Numbered from the stretch's first letter, positions 13,001 through 23,700 are shown. The stretch: 64,000 nucleotides of DNA from Struthio camelus (GCF_040807025.1 NC_090953.1:21684997-21748996), one strand, 5' to 3'. Notes: generated by a model from the letters alone, not told the origin. Numbers and translations are program-made.

Positions 13001-16000
13001 TATCTTGTAACTTCCTGCTTGCATCAGTGAAATGCACTGTCATTAACTTCCTAAAATGCCTAATTAACAGAAGGAAATTCTTCTTAGTGATTACTAACGG
13101 GGGGGGGGGGGACTTTGAAGCATTATGATTAAGAACAACTTGTTAGCATTGAATGTGCTGCTACTTAATTTTTCAATGTAGGTTTGAGGTTGTTGGTTAT
13201 GGATGTTCAACCTGTGTTGGAAACACTGCTCCCTTGCCAGAAGCCATCAGGAATGCAATAAAACAGGTACAGCTCTAAGGCTTGGTGAATAAGTAGGCAT
13301 AATATTGAAGCAGGTTCTTGCCCAGTTACGTGATCAATAGATACAGTAATCTGTGCAGAAGATGCTTTATTCTTGGTTTGGACTTTGCGTGATGTTTTTA
13401 CACATCTGCTGCATATCAGATATTTCTTCTACGTAACAATGAATTACATCTGATACGTACAAGATAGTCTTTGTAGCAAGTATTAATTGTAAGATAAACA
13501 TGTAAGACTAAACATATGAAGGAAGAAACATGTATATTGTCATAAATGAGGAACAGGTTTTAAAGAGCTATGTGCTTGACCGCTTCTATAAACAGCAGTA
13601 TATAAACAGCTACAGCACTTTGTACTGTGAGGTAGAAGCAAAATGTAAGAAATAAATGGCAGGAGGGGAGTTCACTGAAGTAACTGGAGGTCAACACATC
13701 AGAGGTTCAAGAGAAGAAGAGATAGTGGGAGGAGGAAGAAGGGTAGTGGGAGAGAGGAGAGTGCCTTTGAATTGAAGGGAGTAAATACCTGTTGAGGTAC
13801 CAACAAATACTAGTCCCAAATACATATGGTTCTGCCTTTCAGGGTGATATCGTTGCCTGTGGAGTACTGTCTGGAACCAAGAACTTTGAAGGGCGTCTCT
13901 GTGACTGTGTCCGTGCCAACTACCTTGCCTCTCCACCATTAGTGGTTGCGTATGCTATAGCAGGCACCGTTAGAATAGACTTCGAGACTGAGCCTTTGGG
14001 TAATTATTTCTGTCTCACACTTCAGAAGTGGGATGAGGTTCTTTGGCTTGCACTGCACTATCTACTGCCTTCTGCGTCTAAGTTCTGCGTCTAGAACAGG
14101 CTTCTGTATGTGCACTTGAGCATAAAAGAACAGTATATTTGAAGAGAAGGTCTAGTCATATTTAGCATTTCTAGCAGATGAAACAAAACATCCACTTAAC
14201 TAATGAAGTGCTTGGCATATTTGGTACCATCTGTGAAGAGCTTGAATATATAAAGTCTAATACTAATATTTCTTCAAAATTACCATTATGTTTACATTTT
14301 TTTAGGCCTTGGCATTAATGGCAAAAGTATCTACCTACGAGATATTTGGCCCACCCGAAAAGAACTTCATACAGTTGAGGAAGAGTGTGTAATATCATCC
14401 ATGTTTAGAGAATTGAAAGAAAAAATGGAGGTAAAAGAGGTCTTTTGTTTTAAATAATCTAAAGATTGAGTTTCATTGTAGTTTTATAGTATTTTCTAGT
14501 TGAGTATGACTGGATAGTCATTTATTTCCAGTCCTGTGAAGGAGGATTTAACAGAGATGGACGCTTGTATTAAACAGGGACTCCTAAACCCAGTTAAGGT
14601 ATCTTACAGCATATAATAGAAATCCAGAAAAAAAAAATCACCAGTAAGTCTGCTTTCAGAATGTAAAAAGGTCATAAACCAGTTTCTCTGTTCCATGGGG
14701 CTTTTCTCTTTGTAGAAAGGAAACAAACGATGGAACTTACTGGAAGCGCCTGAGTCGACTCTATTCCCCTGGGATTTAAAATCTACTTACATCAGATGTC
14801 CTTCCTTTTTTGATAAACTTGTAAGTACTTTGGATCTACCTACCACATTAGAAGCACTATGTCTAAGCAAAGGAAAAGCTATTCTGTTCAATAAATTTGC
14901 TAAGCATTAACATCTGTCTTTTAAATACTGTTTATGTCACTGAAATAAGTGGAGCCCGTACCACAATATGCCTTAATATATTGCAGATACGTTATATGTC
15001 TCTTAAGAATCCTGGAGGAAAAATGTGGGTTTTCTTTCTTTCCCTTCCTTCTAGGCCAAAGAACCAGTTTCCCCACAACCAATTGAGAATGCCCATGTCT
15101 TGCTCTATTTGGGAGATTCGATAACTACAGATCACATATCCCCTGCTGGAAGCATTGCAAGGAGCAGTGCTGCTGCTAAGTATCTGACCAACAAAGGGTA
15201 AGGACTTTTAGTATTTAACGCTCACGTTAAACCCTTCTAATTATATCGGAAGACTTTGACATGTCAAACAACTGATCGTCGCTGTTATAAATGCCTGTCT
15301 GCATCACAGGGTGGTGATACATGGTTAAAACAGAATAGTAACTGTTACTGGGATATATAAGTAGTAATATATCTTGCAGTCTTTGTCTAACGTTACAACA
15401 AACAACTGAGACCTTTTAAAGAGCTCATTCTGATGAGTGCTCTGTTACAGTAATGCTGCTGCTAAATATATGCCAAAGCAAAAATAACTTAGTAATTTAC
15501 AAAGCAGATGAGTGATTTTCTGTTAATGTGAAGTTAGTCGCTGTTACTGGCCTCAGGAACAATCAGATGCACAGAACAGATTAGAAGTTCCAGAAACAGG
15601 AAATTCTCTCACTTGAGAAATAAAGCTCTCTTTTACAAATAAGACTTTGGTGCTCCGACTCATCTCTCTGTATCAGTCAGCCTCCCCTAGTAGTAATGGG
15701 TGCCTTTTACTGCTGCTGAAATTCTGAGGACGCGCAACATGACAAGATGCCGAGTTCCTCAGTGTCATGTCTGAGCATTTAGAAATCACATTGTTGTGTT
15801 ATACTGTAAAGGTGTGTGTATTATTACAATATCAGTGGAGCGTGACAGAATAATAGCCTCTGGTGTAGACTCTGCTTGTAAGGATTGCCTTCAGTCTGAA
15901 TGAGTGGTGTTATGGGAAAGCAAGGATTAGTGGGCCTCTACTCCCAAGATAGATGTTTGATGTATAAGTAAAGCTATCGCCTTAGTGTAATGTTTATTAA

Positions 16001-18306
16001 TAAATATCCAAGTAGAGGTGAGAGCATCACTCAGCATGCTTCTCTTCCTGTAAGACAGCTCTTTGACCTAGAACAGTCGCCCTGTAATTCTCCTGTAAGT
16101 GCCATACTGTTTCAATGATAATACTTTATAGAGAAGTCACAGAAAGTGAATGCGAGATTGCAGTTTTACTGGTGAATGATCTAGCAATGATTTACGAGTT
16201 CTGTTCACGATTTAACATAATTAAATTTGTTGGAAGATTAATCGCTCTTTACATCTGGCACTGAAAATTCAGTAGTTCTGAGAGATGCTACAATAATTGT
16301 CTAATAATCAAAATGTTGTTTTTAAAACAACCTTTAAAACTGCTGCTTCCCTTTAAATTTGTATTGTAGACTCACACCTCGTGAATTCAACTCTTATGGA
16401 GCTCGAAGAGGTAATGATGCTGTGATGACAAGAGGTACCTTTGCAAATATCAAGCTTCTGAATAAATTCATAGGAAAACCAGCTCCTAAAACAATTCACT
16501 TTCCAACAGGACAAACGGTAAAAATATATTTGTTTGCGTGGCTGCTCCAAAATTGTGATATGGATTTAGAACTCACTCAGACTATTTTGCTTTGTTATTC
16601 CACAGCTAGATGTGTTTGAAGCAGCGGAGTTGTACCAGAAAGAAGGCATCCCTGTAATTATTTTAGCAGGAAAGAAGTACGGACTCGGTAGCTCGAGAGA
16701 CTGGGCTGCAAAAGGGCCTTTTTTACTGGTACTGCTAGTTGTTTTGTTTGTTTTTTCTGGAAATACTTGAAAATATGTTTAGTTTTGAGCATAACTCTGT
16801 TTAGAAACTGTCTCAATTTTGAACAGAATACTACATTTAAAATATTTATCTGTAGTTTCTTTGCTAGAATCCTCATAGAGGAGAATGAAAGGTCAGAAGG
16901 ATAAACCTGAATTTCAGGAATGTGTAATTTAACTTTGACTCTCAAACAGGAATTCCAGACTGAGACAAATTGGATATTTATCTAGTGCTGGCTTCCGTTT
17001 AGTCCCTGTAGGGTGTTGAGCATCTAGCTATTGGAGACTATATGTCCAGATTCCACTACTGTTGAAAATATATTGAGTCAGCCAATTGTACAGTTTGGGA
17101 GTAATAAAAGCAACTAGATTCCATCTGGAATTTTCTGCCTGCTAATTACAGCCTTGTGTCTCTACCTTCTAAACTTTCATTTCATAATGTATGGCCCTAC
17201 TTTGGCTTACCTGCTTTCATCTACTTTATGTAAAGCTAAAAGATGTTACCTGCTTGCTTACAGGGCTCACAAAGTACCTGTTTTGTTCTTCAGCTTGAAT
17301 TGGAGGAGTTTGGGCATAAAACATAGTATTTAAAGCTTTTGCATTTCACTTTTTTTAACTTACTGTACTAAAAGATGAAAATTGCTTGTTTCTGCAGGGT
17401 GTTAAAGCTGTTCTAGCTGAAAGCTATGAGAAGGTTCATAAAAGTCAATTGATTGGAATTGGCATAGCTCCACTTCAGTTTCTTCCTGGGGAAAATCCAA
17501 ATACTTTAGGCCTGAGTGGCAGAGAGCAGTTTTCTATACTGTTCCCTCAAGAGCTGTCCCCAGGAATGACTTTGGATATTAAGGTATCTTTGCAATGTTT
17601 TTTTTTTTTTTTTTGAACTTCTCTATTGAATATGCTGACAGTTGAAAGCAGAAAAACGTTAATCGTCTTTGAAAGGAAGCTCAGTCTTGTCTTAAAGCTT
17701 GTCATGGGTGTTGAAGCTTCCCAGAGAATATATAAACATCTTAGCTATGTGCCTTCTCGCTACGCGACCTTCTATGCAACCTGAAGTTCCTGACTGTTTT
17801 CTGCGTGCGCCCCCTCCTGCCCCCCCTCACTGTAGTAGGGTGGAATTGAATCTCGGCTCATTCAGTGCAATAGTTCTGAGAGGCTCCAACTTTCCATCCT
17901 TCTTGAAGGAGCTGTATGGCTGTAGTATGCTTTGTACATACTTAGTACTTCTCTTAGGGAAATAATTCTTCCTTTCAACTACCAGTAGGTGCATGGCATT
18001 TTCCTAGCTGGACCCAAATTGTGTGGCAAAATAAGCCTTCGTTCTGTCCCCAGCAGTGTCTTTGTTCTGCACTGGCAGATAAGCAGATTGAATTTGCTTG
18101 CCTTAGATGCAGTTTGTGGTTATAGTGTTAGGTGACCATAAGCAAGGGAAAGTGAAAGTAAAACTCTTAACAGGTCTCTCTCTTTTCTTTTGAAGACAAG
18201 CACTGGAAAAGCGTTCAGCGTGATTGCCTTGTTTGAAAATGATATGGAGATAACTTTATACAAATATGGTGGAAGTCTAAACTTTGTGGCGCGAAGATTC
18301 TTATAG
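935..18306 (+). CDS. IREB2: Iron regulatory protein 2 (iron-responsive element binding protein 2), 3' 19 coding exons, 5' end outside window
   Basis: This gene encodes the cytosolic RNA-binding protein that binds iron-responsive elements in ferritin, transferrin-receptor and related mRNAs and is degraded when iron is replete (family knowledge). Nineteen exons joined at GT-AG sites keep one frame for 873 codons plus stop. With three upstream exons this would match the 22-exon vertebrate gene of about 963 residues. Visible features are the IRP2-specific Cys-rich exon (3148-3369), the aconitase-fold blocks, three cysteines equivalent to the IRP1 Fe-S ligands (SCTNNCN in 11324-11483, YGCSTC in 13182-13266), the [10 protein letters not shown] block and the C-terminal swivel domain. 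The IRP2-specific exon separates it from IRP1 (ACO1) and aconitase. The start codon lies before position 1. HYKK follows about 1.7 kb after the 3' UTR. Confidence 0.96.
1073..3147 (+). other. IREB2: IREB2 intron
   Basis: This 2.1 kb intron begins GTGATG. I see no second gene, RNA gene or clear repeat in it, and the short ORFs match nothing I recognise. Confidence 0.8.
3148..3369 (+). CDS. IREB2: IREB2 exon carrying the IRP2-specific Cys-rich insertion
   Basis: This exon encodes the roughly 73-residue insertion that IRP1 lacks. Three cysteines in [11 protein letters not shown] have spacings of 6 and 4, matching human Cys168/174/178. A Cys-Pro pair in ILCPF lies 23 residues later, matching the proposed heme-regulatory Cys201. 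The acceptor is GTTACAG and the donor is CCTGA|GTATGA. Confidence 0.93.
3370..5042 (+). other. IREB2: IREB2 intron
   Basis: This 1.7 kb intron runs from GTATGA to CCTAG. It contains a poly-T run near 4004-4016 and nothing else I can name. Confidence 0.8.
5043..5112 (+). CDS. IREB2: IREB2 exon
   Basis: This short 70-nt exon lies between TTCCTAG and AAG|GTATGT. It reads [20 protein letters not shown] and then FFK, with both flanking codons in frame. Confidence 0.92.
5113..6301 (+). other. IREB2: IREB2 intron
   Basis: This 1.2 kb intron runs from GTATGT to TTACAG. No gene or repeat was recognised. Confidence 0.8.
6302..6485 (+). CDS. IREB2: IREB2 exon
   Basis: The acceptor is ATTACAG and the donor is TGGG|GTAAGT. 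It encodes the aconitase core, including [17 protein letters not shown] and [20 protein letters not shown]. The DSH motif is a conserved aconitase-superfamily active-site element. Confidence 0.94.
6997..7136 (+). CDS. IREB2: IREB2 exon
   Basis: The acceptor is CTCCAG and the donor is AAG|GTAAGA. It reads [20 protein letters not shown] and then EVVGCELTG, the next aconitase-family block. Confidence 0.94.
7914..8085 (+). CDS. IREB2: IREB2 exon
   Basis: The acceptor is TTTAAACAG and the donor is ACAG|GTAAGG. It encodes [19 protein letters not shown] and [20 protein letters not shown], which are diagnostic of IRP/aconitase proteins. Confidence 0.95.
8086..9504 (+). other. IREB2: IREB2 intron with two poly-C tracts
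   Basis: This 1.4 kb intron contains C16 at 8814-8829 and C20 at 8948-8967. No gene was recognised. Confidence 0.8.
9505..9605 (+). CDS. IREB2: IREB2 exon
   Basis: The acceptor is ATCTTTAG and the donor is CAG|GTATGT. It reads [20 protein letters not shown] and then [13 protein letters not shown] in frame. Confidence 0.92.
10059..10175 (+). CDS. IREB2: IREB2 exon
   Basis: The acceptor is TTTTTGTAG and the donor is AAG|GTTTGT. It reads [18 protein letters not shown] and continues to FQACLNEK. The GPKR segment is typical of the family's second core domain. Confidence 0.92.
10176..11323 (+). other. IREB2: IREB2 intron
   Basis: This intron runs from GTTTGT to CTAG. The small ORFs on both strands match nothing I recognise. 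Confidence 0.8.
11324..11483 (+). CDS. IREB2: IREB2 exon with first Fe-S-equivalent cysteine
   Basis: The acceptor is ATCATCTAG and the donor is GCAG|GTATGT. It contains [16 protein letters not shown]. The first Cys corresponds to IRP1 Cys437 (family knowledge), and the second Cys of the motif is also present in mammalian IRP2. Confidence 0.95.
11484..12345 (+). other. IREB2: IREB2 intron
   Basis: This intron runs from GTATGT to a long poly-T acceptor near 12325-12342. Nothing else is evident. Confidence 0.8.
12346..12481 (+). CDS. IREB2: IREB2 exon
   Basis: The acceptor follows a long T tract (TTTTTGTAG) and the donor is CTTGG|GTAAGT. It reads [20 protein letters not shown] and then [16 protein letters not shown], an essentially invariant IRP2 stretch. 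Confidence 0.95.
12482..13842 (+). other. IREB2: Two IREB2 introns (12482-13181 and 13267-13842)
   Basis: The first intron carries a G13 homopolymer at 13099-13111. The second carries a purine-rich stretch around 13660-13780. No gene was recognised apart from the exon between them at 13182-13266. Confidence 0.75.
13182..13266 (+). CDS. IREB2: IREB2 exon with second and third Fe-S-equivalent cysteines
   Basis: The acceptor is AATGTAG and the donor is CAG|GTACAG. It encodes [20 protein letters not shown]. The CxxC pair aligns with IRP1 Cys503/506 (family knowledge). Confidence 0.94.
13843..13999 (+). CDS. IREB2: IREB2 exon
   Basis: The acceptor is CCTTTCAG and the donor is TTTGG|GTAATT. It reads [19 protein letters not shown] and [20 protein letters not shown], a conserved family block. 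Confidence 0.95.
14306..14430 (+). CDS. IREB2: IREB2 exon
   Basis: The acceptor is TTTTTTTAG and the donor is GAG|GTAAAA. It reads [20 protein letters not shown] and ends in FRELKEKME. Sequence here is more diverged from the human form (human TDPTGKN region). Confidence 0.9.
14716..14820 (+). CDS. IREB2: IREB2 exon
   Basis: The acceptor is TTTGTAG and the donor is CTT|GTAAGT. It reads [20 protein letters not shown] and ends [13 protein letters not shown], matching the conserved IRP2 segment. Confidence 0.94.
15055..15197 (+). CDS. IREB2: IREB2 exon with TTDHISPAG block
   Basis: The acceptor is CCTTCTAG and the donor is AAAGG|GTAAGG. It encodes [20 protein letters not shown] followed by [16 protein letters not shown], the hallmark domain-4 entry of IRPs and aconitases. 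Confidence 0.95.
15198..16369 (+). other. IREB2: IREB2 intron
   Basis: This 1.2 kb intron lies between the TTDHISPAG exon and the YGARRGND exon. No gene or repeat was recognised. Confidence 0.8.
16370..16517 (+). CDS. IREB2: IREB2 exon with YGARRGND motif
   Basis: The acceptor is TATTGTAG and the donor is ACG|GTAAAA. It reads [20 protein letters not shown] then RGTFANIKL, the conserved aconitase-superfamily domain-4 motif. Confidence 0.95.
16606..16728 (+). CDS. IREB2: IREB2 exon with active-site-like loop GLGSSRDW
   Basis: The acceptor is TTCCACAG and the donor is CTG|GTACTG. It reads [20 protein letters not shown] then [18 protein letters not shown]. The Ser-Ser at 16690-16695 differs from the Asn-Ser I recall in mammalian IRP2 and is like IRP1. 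Confidence 0.95.
16729..18195 (+). other. IREB2: Last two IREB2 introns (16729-17397 and 17584-18195)
   Basis: Both have GT-AG ends. The second starts with a poly-T run near 17599-17614. No gene was seen apart from the exon at 17398-17583. Confidence 0.75.
17398..17583 (+). CDS. IREB2: IREB2 exon
   Basis: The acceptor is TTTCTGCAG and the donor is AAG|GTATCT. It reads [20 protein letters not shown] and [20 protein letters not shown], closely matching the family C-terminal domain. Confidence 0.95.
18196..18306 (+). CDS. IREB2: IREB2 last coding exon with stop codon
   Basis: The acceptor is CTTTTGAAG. It reads [20 protein letters not shown] and ends in LNFVARRFL before TAG at 18304-18306, matching the C-terminal end of vertebrate IRP2. 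Confidence 0.94.
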   Translation, partial: TSTGKAFSVIALFENDMEITLYKYGGSLNFVARRFL

Positions 18307-21300
18307 TAGCTGCTGACCATATGGGTACCTTGCATAACTGGTAATTCTGAAAATGCCTTGTGTGAACCCAGGAATCTGTACTGTGGAACTGCAAACAGTC
18401 CTAGTGTGCTCAAAGTTACTTCGTCCATGGATGTAAAAGATTGTGAATCATTGTAACTGCAACAAGATCCTTCCTGATTTTAAATAATGTTCTAATGGTG
18501 CTATTAAACATTGCTAAAATCAACATGTGTGTTGTGGCAGAGAGCTGTAAGTATGGAGGGGATGTTTTATCAGACCATTTTGTAAATAAACGATGCGAAA
18601 TCTGAAACTGATTGTGCTGAAGATTATTATGTAAGAAGATTTTCTGCAGTTGTTTCCACTTAGTTTTTGCACCTGTAAATCTGTGTACTGCTGTTTGTTG
18701 GTTTGAGGGTAGCAGATGGTATGGAATGTTAAAGGCCAAACTAACAGATTTTTTTTGGCATTCAGAGCTTAAGAGATCTCACTTTTGAATTTACTGTTCT
18801 TTAAATTGCGGACTGAACAAAAAGGGATCCATGAGAGGCCCGTGGTGTCCTGCATTGTAGACCGTGACTTTCTTAGCTTTATTATGGGTTTATATGTTCC
18901 ATCTGGATGCAGATTTAACATTGCTCACTTTATGAAATAGCGTGCTAGAAGTATGAAGGTTTCATGGGCAACATCTCTGAATCTTAAAAAAGCCTGCAAT
19001 AAATTTTTTTCATGCAGATTAACTGTGGCTCCCCAGCTTTTTGGCAAGCTAGTGTGCTTCGATTGAAAAGCCTGTATGTACTTTAAGGGGTGCGGTTTGT
19101 CCTTTTCATGACATCAGCTTTTGCTGTACTGTCTGTAGTATGGTTAGCCCAAAGTACTTTCCCTTAGTATTTTAACCTTTTAAAATCTTTAAAAATGCAT
19201 ATTAGAACTGTTTTAATTCTTCTGCTTTAAATATGGCCTACATCTACTAAGTTATATTTACTTTACTTACTTGTAAGATGTTAAATAGCGGAGGTAGCCA
19301 TATGGCCTTTTAATACTTTACAATAAGCTGTTATTTACAACTCTTCTAAACAAGTGACAGATTCCCCTGCCGAGTTCCCAGAATTCTGAACAAATCGCAT
19401 TCTTATGCCATTGCAATTGCTATAAATTCAATTGTCAGCACATTTACAAGAAAAAACACTATTTCCTACTAATGTTAATGGGAGATGCAACTTCTGCAAA
19501 AAAGTTGTTGTTTCACAACTTAACTAAACATAGCTTTTAATCTGTGCAAGTGACTTTGCTGATAGCTTCAGATCACTCTTTCTGTGCTGCTGTAACTTGA
19601 CCAGCTTCATTTTAAAATATGGCTTGCGGTTGCATAGACTAATTCCTTTTGGAGGAGAAAACTGCAATAACACCTATAAATTGTCAAGATTTTGCTTAAG
19701 ACTTTTGCTCTTGATAAGCATTATATCTTAAATATCAAAGCTTGCAAGGGGACTGTATTCTTTGCTATGTATGCTTTAAATTTATAACCAGACACTAAGC
19801 ATTTGACTTGCAAAATAACATAGAGGACTACCATTCAAATCTTTAAGTAGTAGGTTTCTGATGTTCCTAAAAACTGACATTATTACAATAGATTAATTTT
19901 TGGAGATAGTTCAAATGTCATACAGATTTGATTTCATTGGCATAACTTTGTAGTTTATCATCTTTATTGTGGGGGGGAAACTCCTTACAGTTTGAAATTC
20001 TGTATAATCTGTTCCTATATTTCACTAGTTCTGCTGTGCTTTTCTTTTAGTCAAGATACAAACCATTCCAGTGACTCATACCACTGATATGGGTAATAAA
20101 TTAATGCATTTTTGAATACTATATTCAACTGAGTTTCTGTTCTGTGGTACACTTTTGCTAATTTTTTCAAGAGTTATTGATGAGCAGTGTTTTTCTAGTA
20201 TAACAGTGTCTAATACTATTTTTTTTTCCAGCTCAAAAGTCTATTCTTGACATAGTTCAATAAAATGCATGTTCATTATTGGGGAGCAAATAGGATTTCT
20301 TAGTGCTGACACAATGATGCTTCATACGGATGATAAAATACTGCTACATGGCTATTTAAAACTTGTGTGTGACTCCTAATGCTTGAGTGGAACACGGCCT
20401 CCCACCCTCTCTCGTGCAATAACACATTTGTTGCTTCAGAAGGAGGTAGTGATCTAAGCCACGTTAAGGTAAACCAGTGTTGTGAAATTAAGTGCAATTT
20501 AAAGGGATATGACTTATCCACAACTTATTGTCAATAATAAAGCCAGTCAGCTGTGTTAAGAGGCGTGACAGTTTCATTACCATAGTGACTTTCTGCTGCA
20601 CTCCTATGCCTTAAAATCCATGAAAGACAGCTCAAAGTGCAGCTGCTGTTAACGTTTGACTCTTCCTATTGTGCTGCAGTGGGTCCACCCCTAAACCTGC
20701 TGGAGTGATTTGGAACTTTGCCTTGCGCAGACTGGCTCATACCCATCGGAGCTGTAAGCGTGAAGGGTAGCGGATGCTGAGAGAAGCAGCGCTGCTACCG
20801 TACCCATCTCTTGCTTTTCACGTGGCAGTGAACTGCCAACGAAGATAATGCTTGATTCTCCGTGGGTGATGCGCCTGCCCCTCTCCCCTCGTGCAGCAGT
20901 GAGCGCTGTAAAGTCCAGTTCAGTAACCCCGGTGGTGGCGGAGAGATGTCTTAACTTTGAACACACTGCTAGGATCCCACTAGCTTAAGATCAAAAAGAC
21001 TGAAGTCTGCTTTCCAGCAGTGGCAGGATACGAAACAGTTTGATTGCTGTGATCACACAAAAACCCATTGTGCAATTAGACCTCTTTCTAGTATCTTAAA
21101 GCATAGGAGGAAATGCTCCTTTTTGAATAAGTGACTCAGTGTGTTAGACGTATATAACCTAGTATTCTCTCTCCAGTTTGATTTGGGGAAGAATCTATTC
21201 CGATTTTTCTAAATGTTTTCTCTCCTTTTACCCCTCCTTCTCCCTACCCTGCCTTCCCCGCAAGCTACAAAGCTTTGGGGTAGTGTTGCTGTTTATAGAT

Positions 21301-21515
21301 TTTACACCTAAGTATAAGGACATGAAACAATGTATATTAATCATATTTAAGAAACTGCAAATCAATGTCTGCTGTTAAAGCCAACAAAACAGTGTAAGTT
21401 TTAAGTTCAATAAGTATTGTATAGATATATCTTAAGAGTTCAATTGCTGACAATTGTGCATAAAATGTTACTGATGTTGTAAATTATTTTTAATAAAGAA
21501 AATTGTATCACAGTT
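18307..21515 (+). other. IREB2: IREB2 3' untranslated region with several poly(A) signals
   Basis: AATAAA hexamers occur at 18585-18590, 18998-19003, 20259-20264, 20536-20541 and 21492-21497, with another at 21554-21559. The human IREB2 3' UTR is about 3 kb, so the 21492 site is the best guess for the distal end. The nearer sites could give shorter alternative transcripts. The end point is inferred, not observed. Confidence 0.6.
21492..21497 (+). terminator. IREB2: Probable distal poly(A) signal of IREB2
   Basis: AATAAA lies in an AT-rich stretch about 3.2 kb after the stop codon, matching the expected length of this UTR. Use of this site is inferred. Confidence 0.5.
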
Positions 21516-23230
21516 CTTGGTATGCTACCATCTATTTTGAACAGATCATATGGAATAAACTTAAAATGGCACCATAACTATGTATAAAAAGGGCAGGGTA
21601 AATAAGGAAAGGATATAATCAGGCAGTAGTTTGGTTTTCCCCTTAGCAGTGTCTCACATTCAGGTTTCAAAGCATGTTTTAATCGGTTCAGAAGGTTTTC
21701 TGTGCTAGCTGGACTAGTTTGGCTCTATCTGTGCAAAAATGGATTGTGCCTTTCAGATCTTAGTCTGGATATCAAACCAGTTTTAATGTAACTAATTACA
21801 TCAAATGACTTCTGAACAACTTAGATGTTTTCCTGAAGGAAAAAAAAAATTACTTTCATTTATGATCTAGATCAAATCATATACTAAAGCAAGCTGTTAA
21901 CCAAAGTTATGTTTATGGCACGTAGAGCTTACACCCAAGTCACTTTTGAAAATCTGTGATATTTGTATCTGACCCATTTTGGAGACTCACTTTCATAAGA
22001 TGTGTTAGACTGGCATCCAACCCCGAGACGCTTAATTATTTAAGTTTTCCCTTTCCTTTTGCCAAAGTACAACGTTAGTCCTCACAGACGCGTGCAGGGT
22101 GGTGAAACGTAGGCGTCTAAAGACCTTAAATGCTGGTGCTACTGCTCAGAAACTAAATGTAAGACTTGTCTAGACAAATTACAGATCTGCAAAATGCATC
22201 ATAATTTTGCCCAACTATAGGGAATTCATGCACTCTGTTTTTTCTGTGTCCTGATATGGAGCTTAGGCATGAGCATAGCAAGAAATGCTTTCCTACTGTA
22301 TCATTTTTGATCCAGTGACCTAAATCTTGGGCCAGCCTCAAAGACTGGGAGAGGAGACCCTACATTTTTTCTTATACTTGGAAAAACTTGTCTGTGAGAT
22401 TTATTGGCGGGGGGGGGAGGCAAGTAGATAAATATTTCATAATGGTGAATTATTGTGTAACAATTTCTGCTCTGAAATTAGGAGGGAAAAAACCCTCCAA
22501 AATCCAGGGAACTTGTTTTGTTTCTTAGAGAAACTACTTCCCTATAGGGTTAAAATATCTTCAAATGAATGTCTTTAACAATGCAATTAACACTGACATA
22601 GTGGGACTGACTGAGGTTTCTTAATAGCTAGTCTAGCTTAAAAAATAAATCTTAGTTTGACTTTAAGCCTTTTCTACTTCCTTATTTTGGCATTCTACTC
22701 CTTTTTTCCCTTAGGAATTCAAAAAGGAGAATTCATATTGATCTGGAAGAGTACGGGGCTTGGAAGAGGGAGGATTGCAGCAATGTTTATAATGAAGTCG
22801 AAAATTCTCATGGATGAGGCAAGTGTTCTGGATGCTCTGGTATACTCCAAAAGGCATCCTGAGAAGGTGCCTCAGGTTTATTGTAGGTAACTGATTTTTG
22901 ATCAAAACAAATCTCTAGAGTTTTTCATCTTGCATACTGATAGAAGGATTTTAAAAAATCACCAGCTGTTTTATCTCTCTTTCTACAGACATCGTGGGAG
23001 CACTTTTTTGAAAATGTGTTTTCCCTTTCTTACTGGGGAGATGTTTCCTTGCCTATAATACTGTCTGAAAACAAAGAATAAGATGGTGCATTCGTTAGTG
23101 TTTTAACCCGTTACTTATAGCAAATGTTTTAATGAGTCTTTGAATATATTCAGCTCAAATTTGGATAAACTAAGTGGAAGTAGACTATAAGACGACATCA
23201 GAAACTAGCTCTAAAATCAAATCCCTTTCC
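21516..23230. other. IREB2-HYKK intergenic region
   Basis: No recognised gene lies here. An exon-like open segment at 22715-22886 is described separately. The HYKK CpG island begins at the right edge. Confidence 0.6.
22715..22886 (+). other. Unexplained exon-like open segment upstream of HYKK
   Basis: A pyrimidine-rich acceptor (TTTTTTCCCTTAG) and a donor-like TGTAG|GTAACT bound 172 nt that stay open in one frame, including LMDEASVLDALVYSKRHPEK. I recognise no family. It could be a lineage-specific 5' exon, a decayed retrocopy or chance. Coding status is not supported. Confidence 0.2.
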
Positions 23231-23700
23231 CTTCCGTGTCCGGTGAGCGTGCCGCGGGTGGGCGCCGTCGCCGCTCAGCTGCCGGCGGGGGCGGGCTGGG
23301 GCTCCGGCCGCGGCGGGGGCGCTGCCGGGGGGCTGGGGAGCGGCACAGGGGCGTGCTGCGGGCCGGAGCGCGAGCGGCAGCAGGAAGGCCTGCCTGCAGC
23401 CCGGCGCTGTCCTGGCTAGGCCGGAGCTGCCGCGCAAGGCTGTGCTCCTGTTAAAATAACATAGTGGTGCCTGTCTGGGAGGGGAGTAAAGCCCTTCTCA
23501 AAGAGTGGATAAGACAGGGGGCCTTGGGCAGGCGGCGGCTCGGTGGATCCCCCGGGGCAGGACAAAGGTCGGCGCTGCCAGCTGAGGTCCAAGGTTTGCC
23601 TGCGTGTGCAACGGCCGGCTGGGCTGTGTGCTGCCGACGGCAGGCAGGCCTGGAAACCTGGAGCTGGTGGGAGACGTGGCACTGGGACGCGGTTATTAGG
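23231..23700 (+). promoter_or_regulatory. HYKK: CpG island, probable HYKK promoter and 5' non-coding exon
   Basis: The base composition rises sharply to G+C and CpG from about 23236 and falls after about 23700. It lies just upstream of the HYKK coding start, and no TATA box is obvious. A donor-like CCG|GTGAGC at 23243 could end a first exon, but the transcription start cannot be fixed from sequence. Confidence 0.6.
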
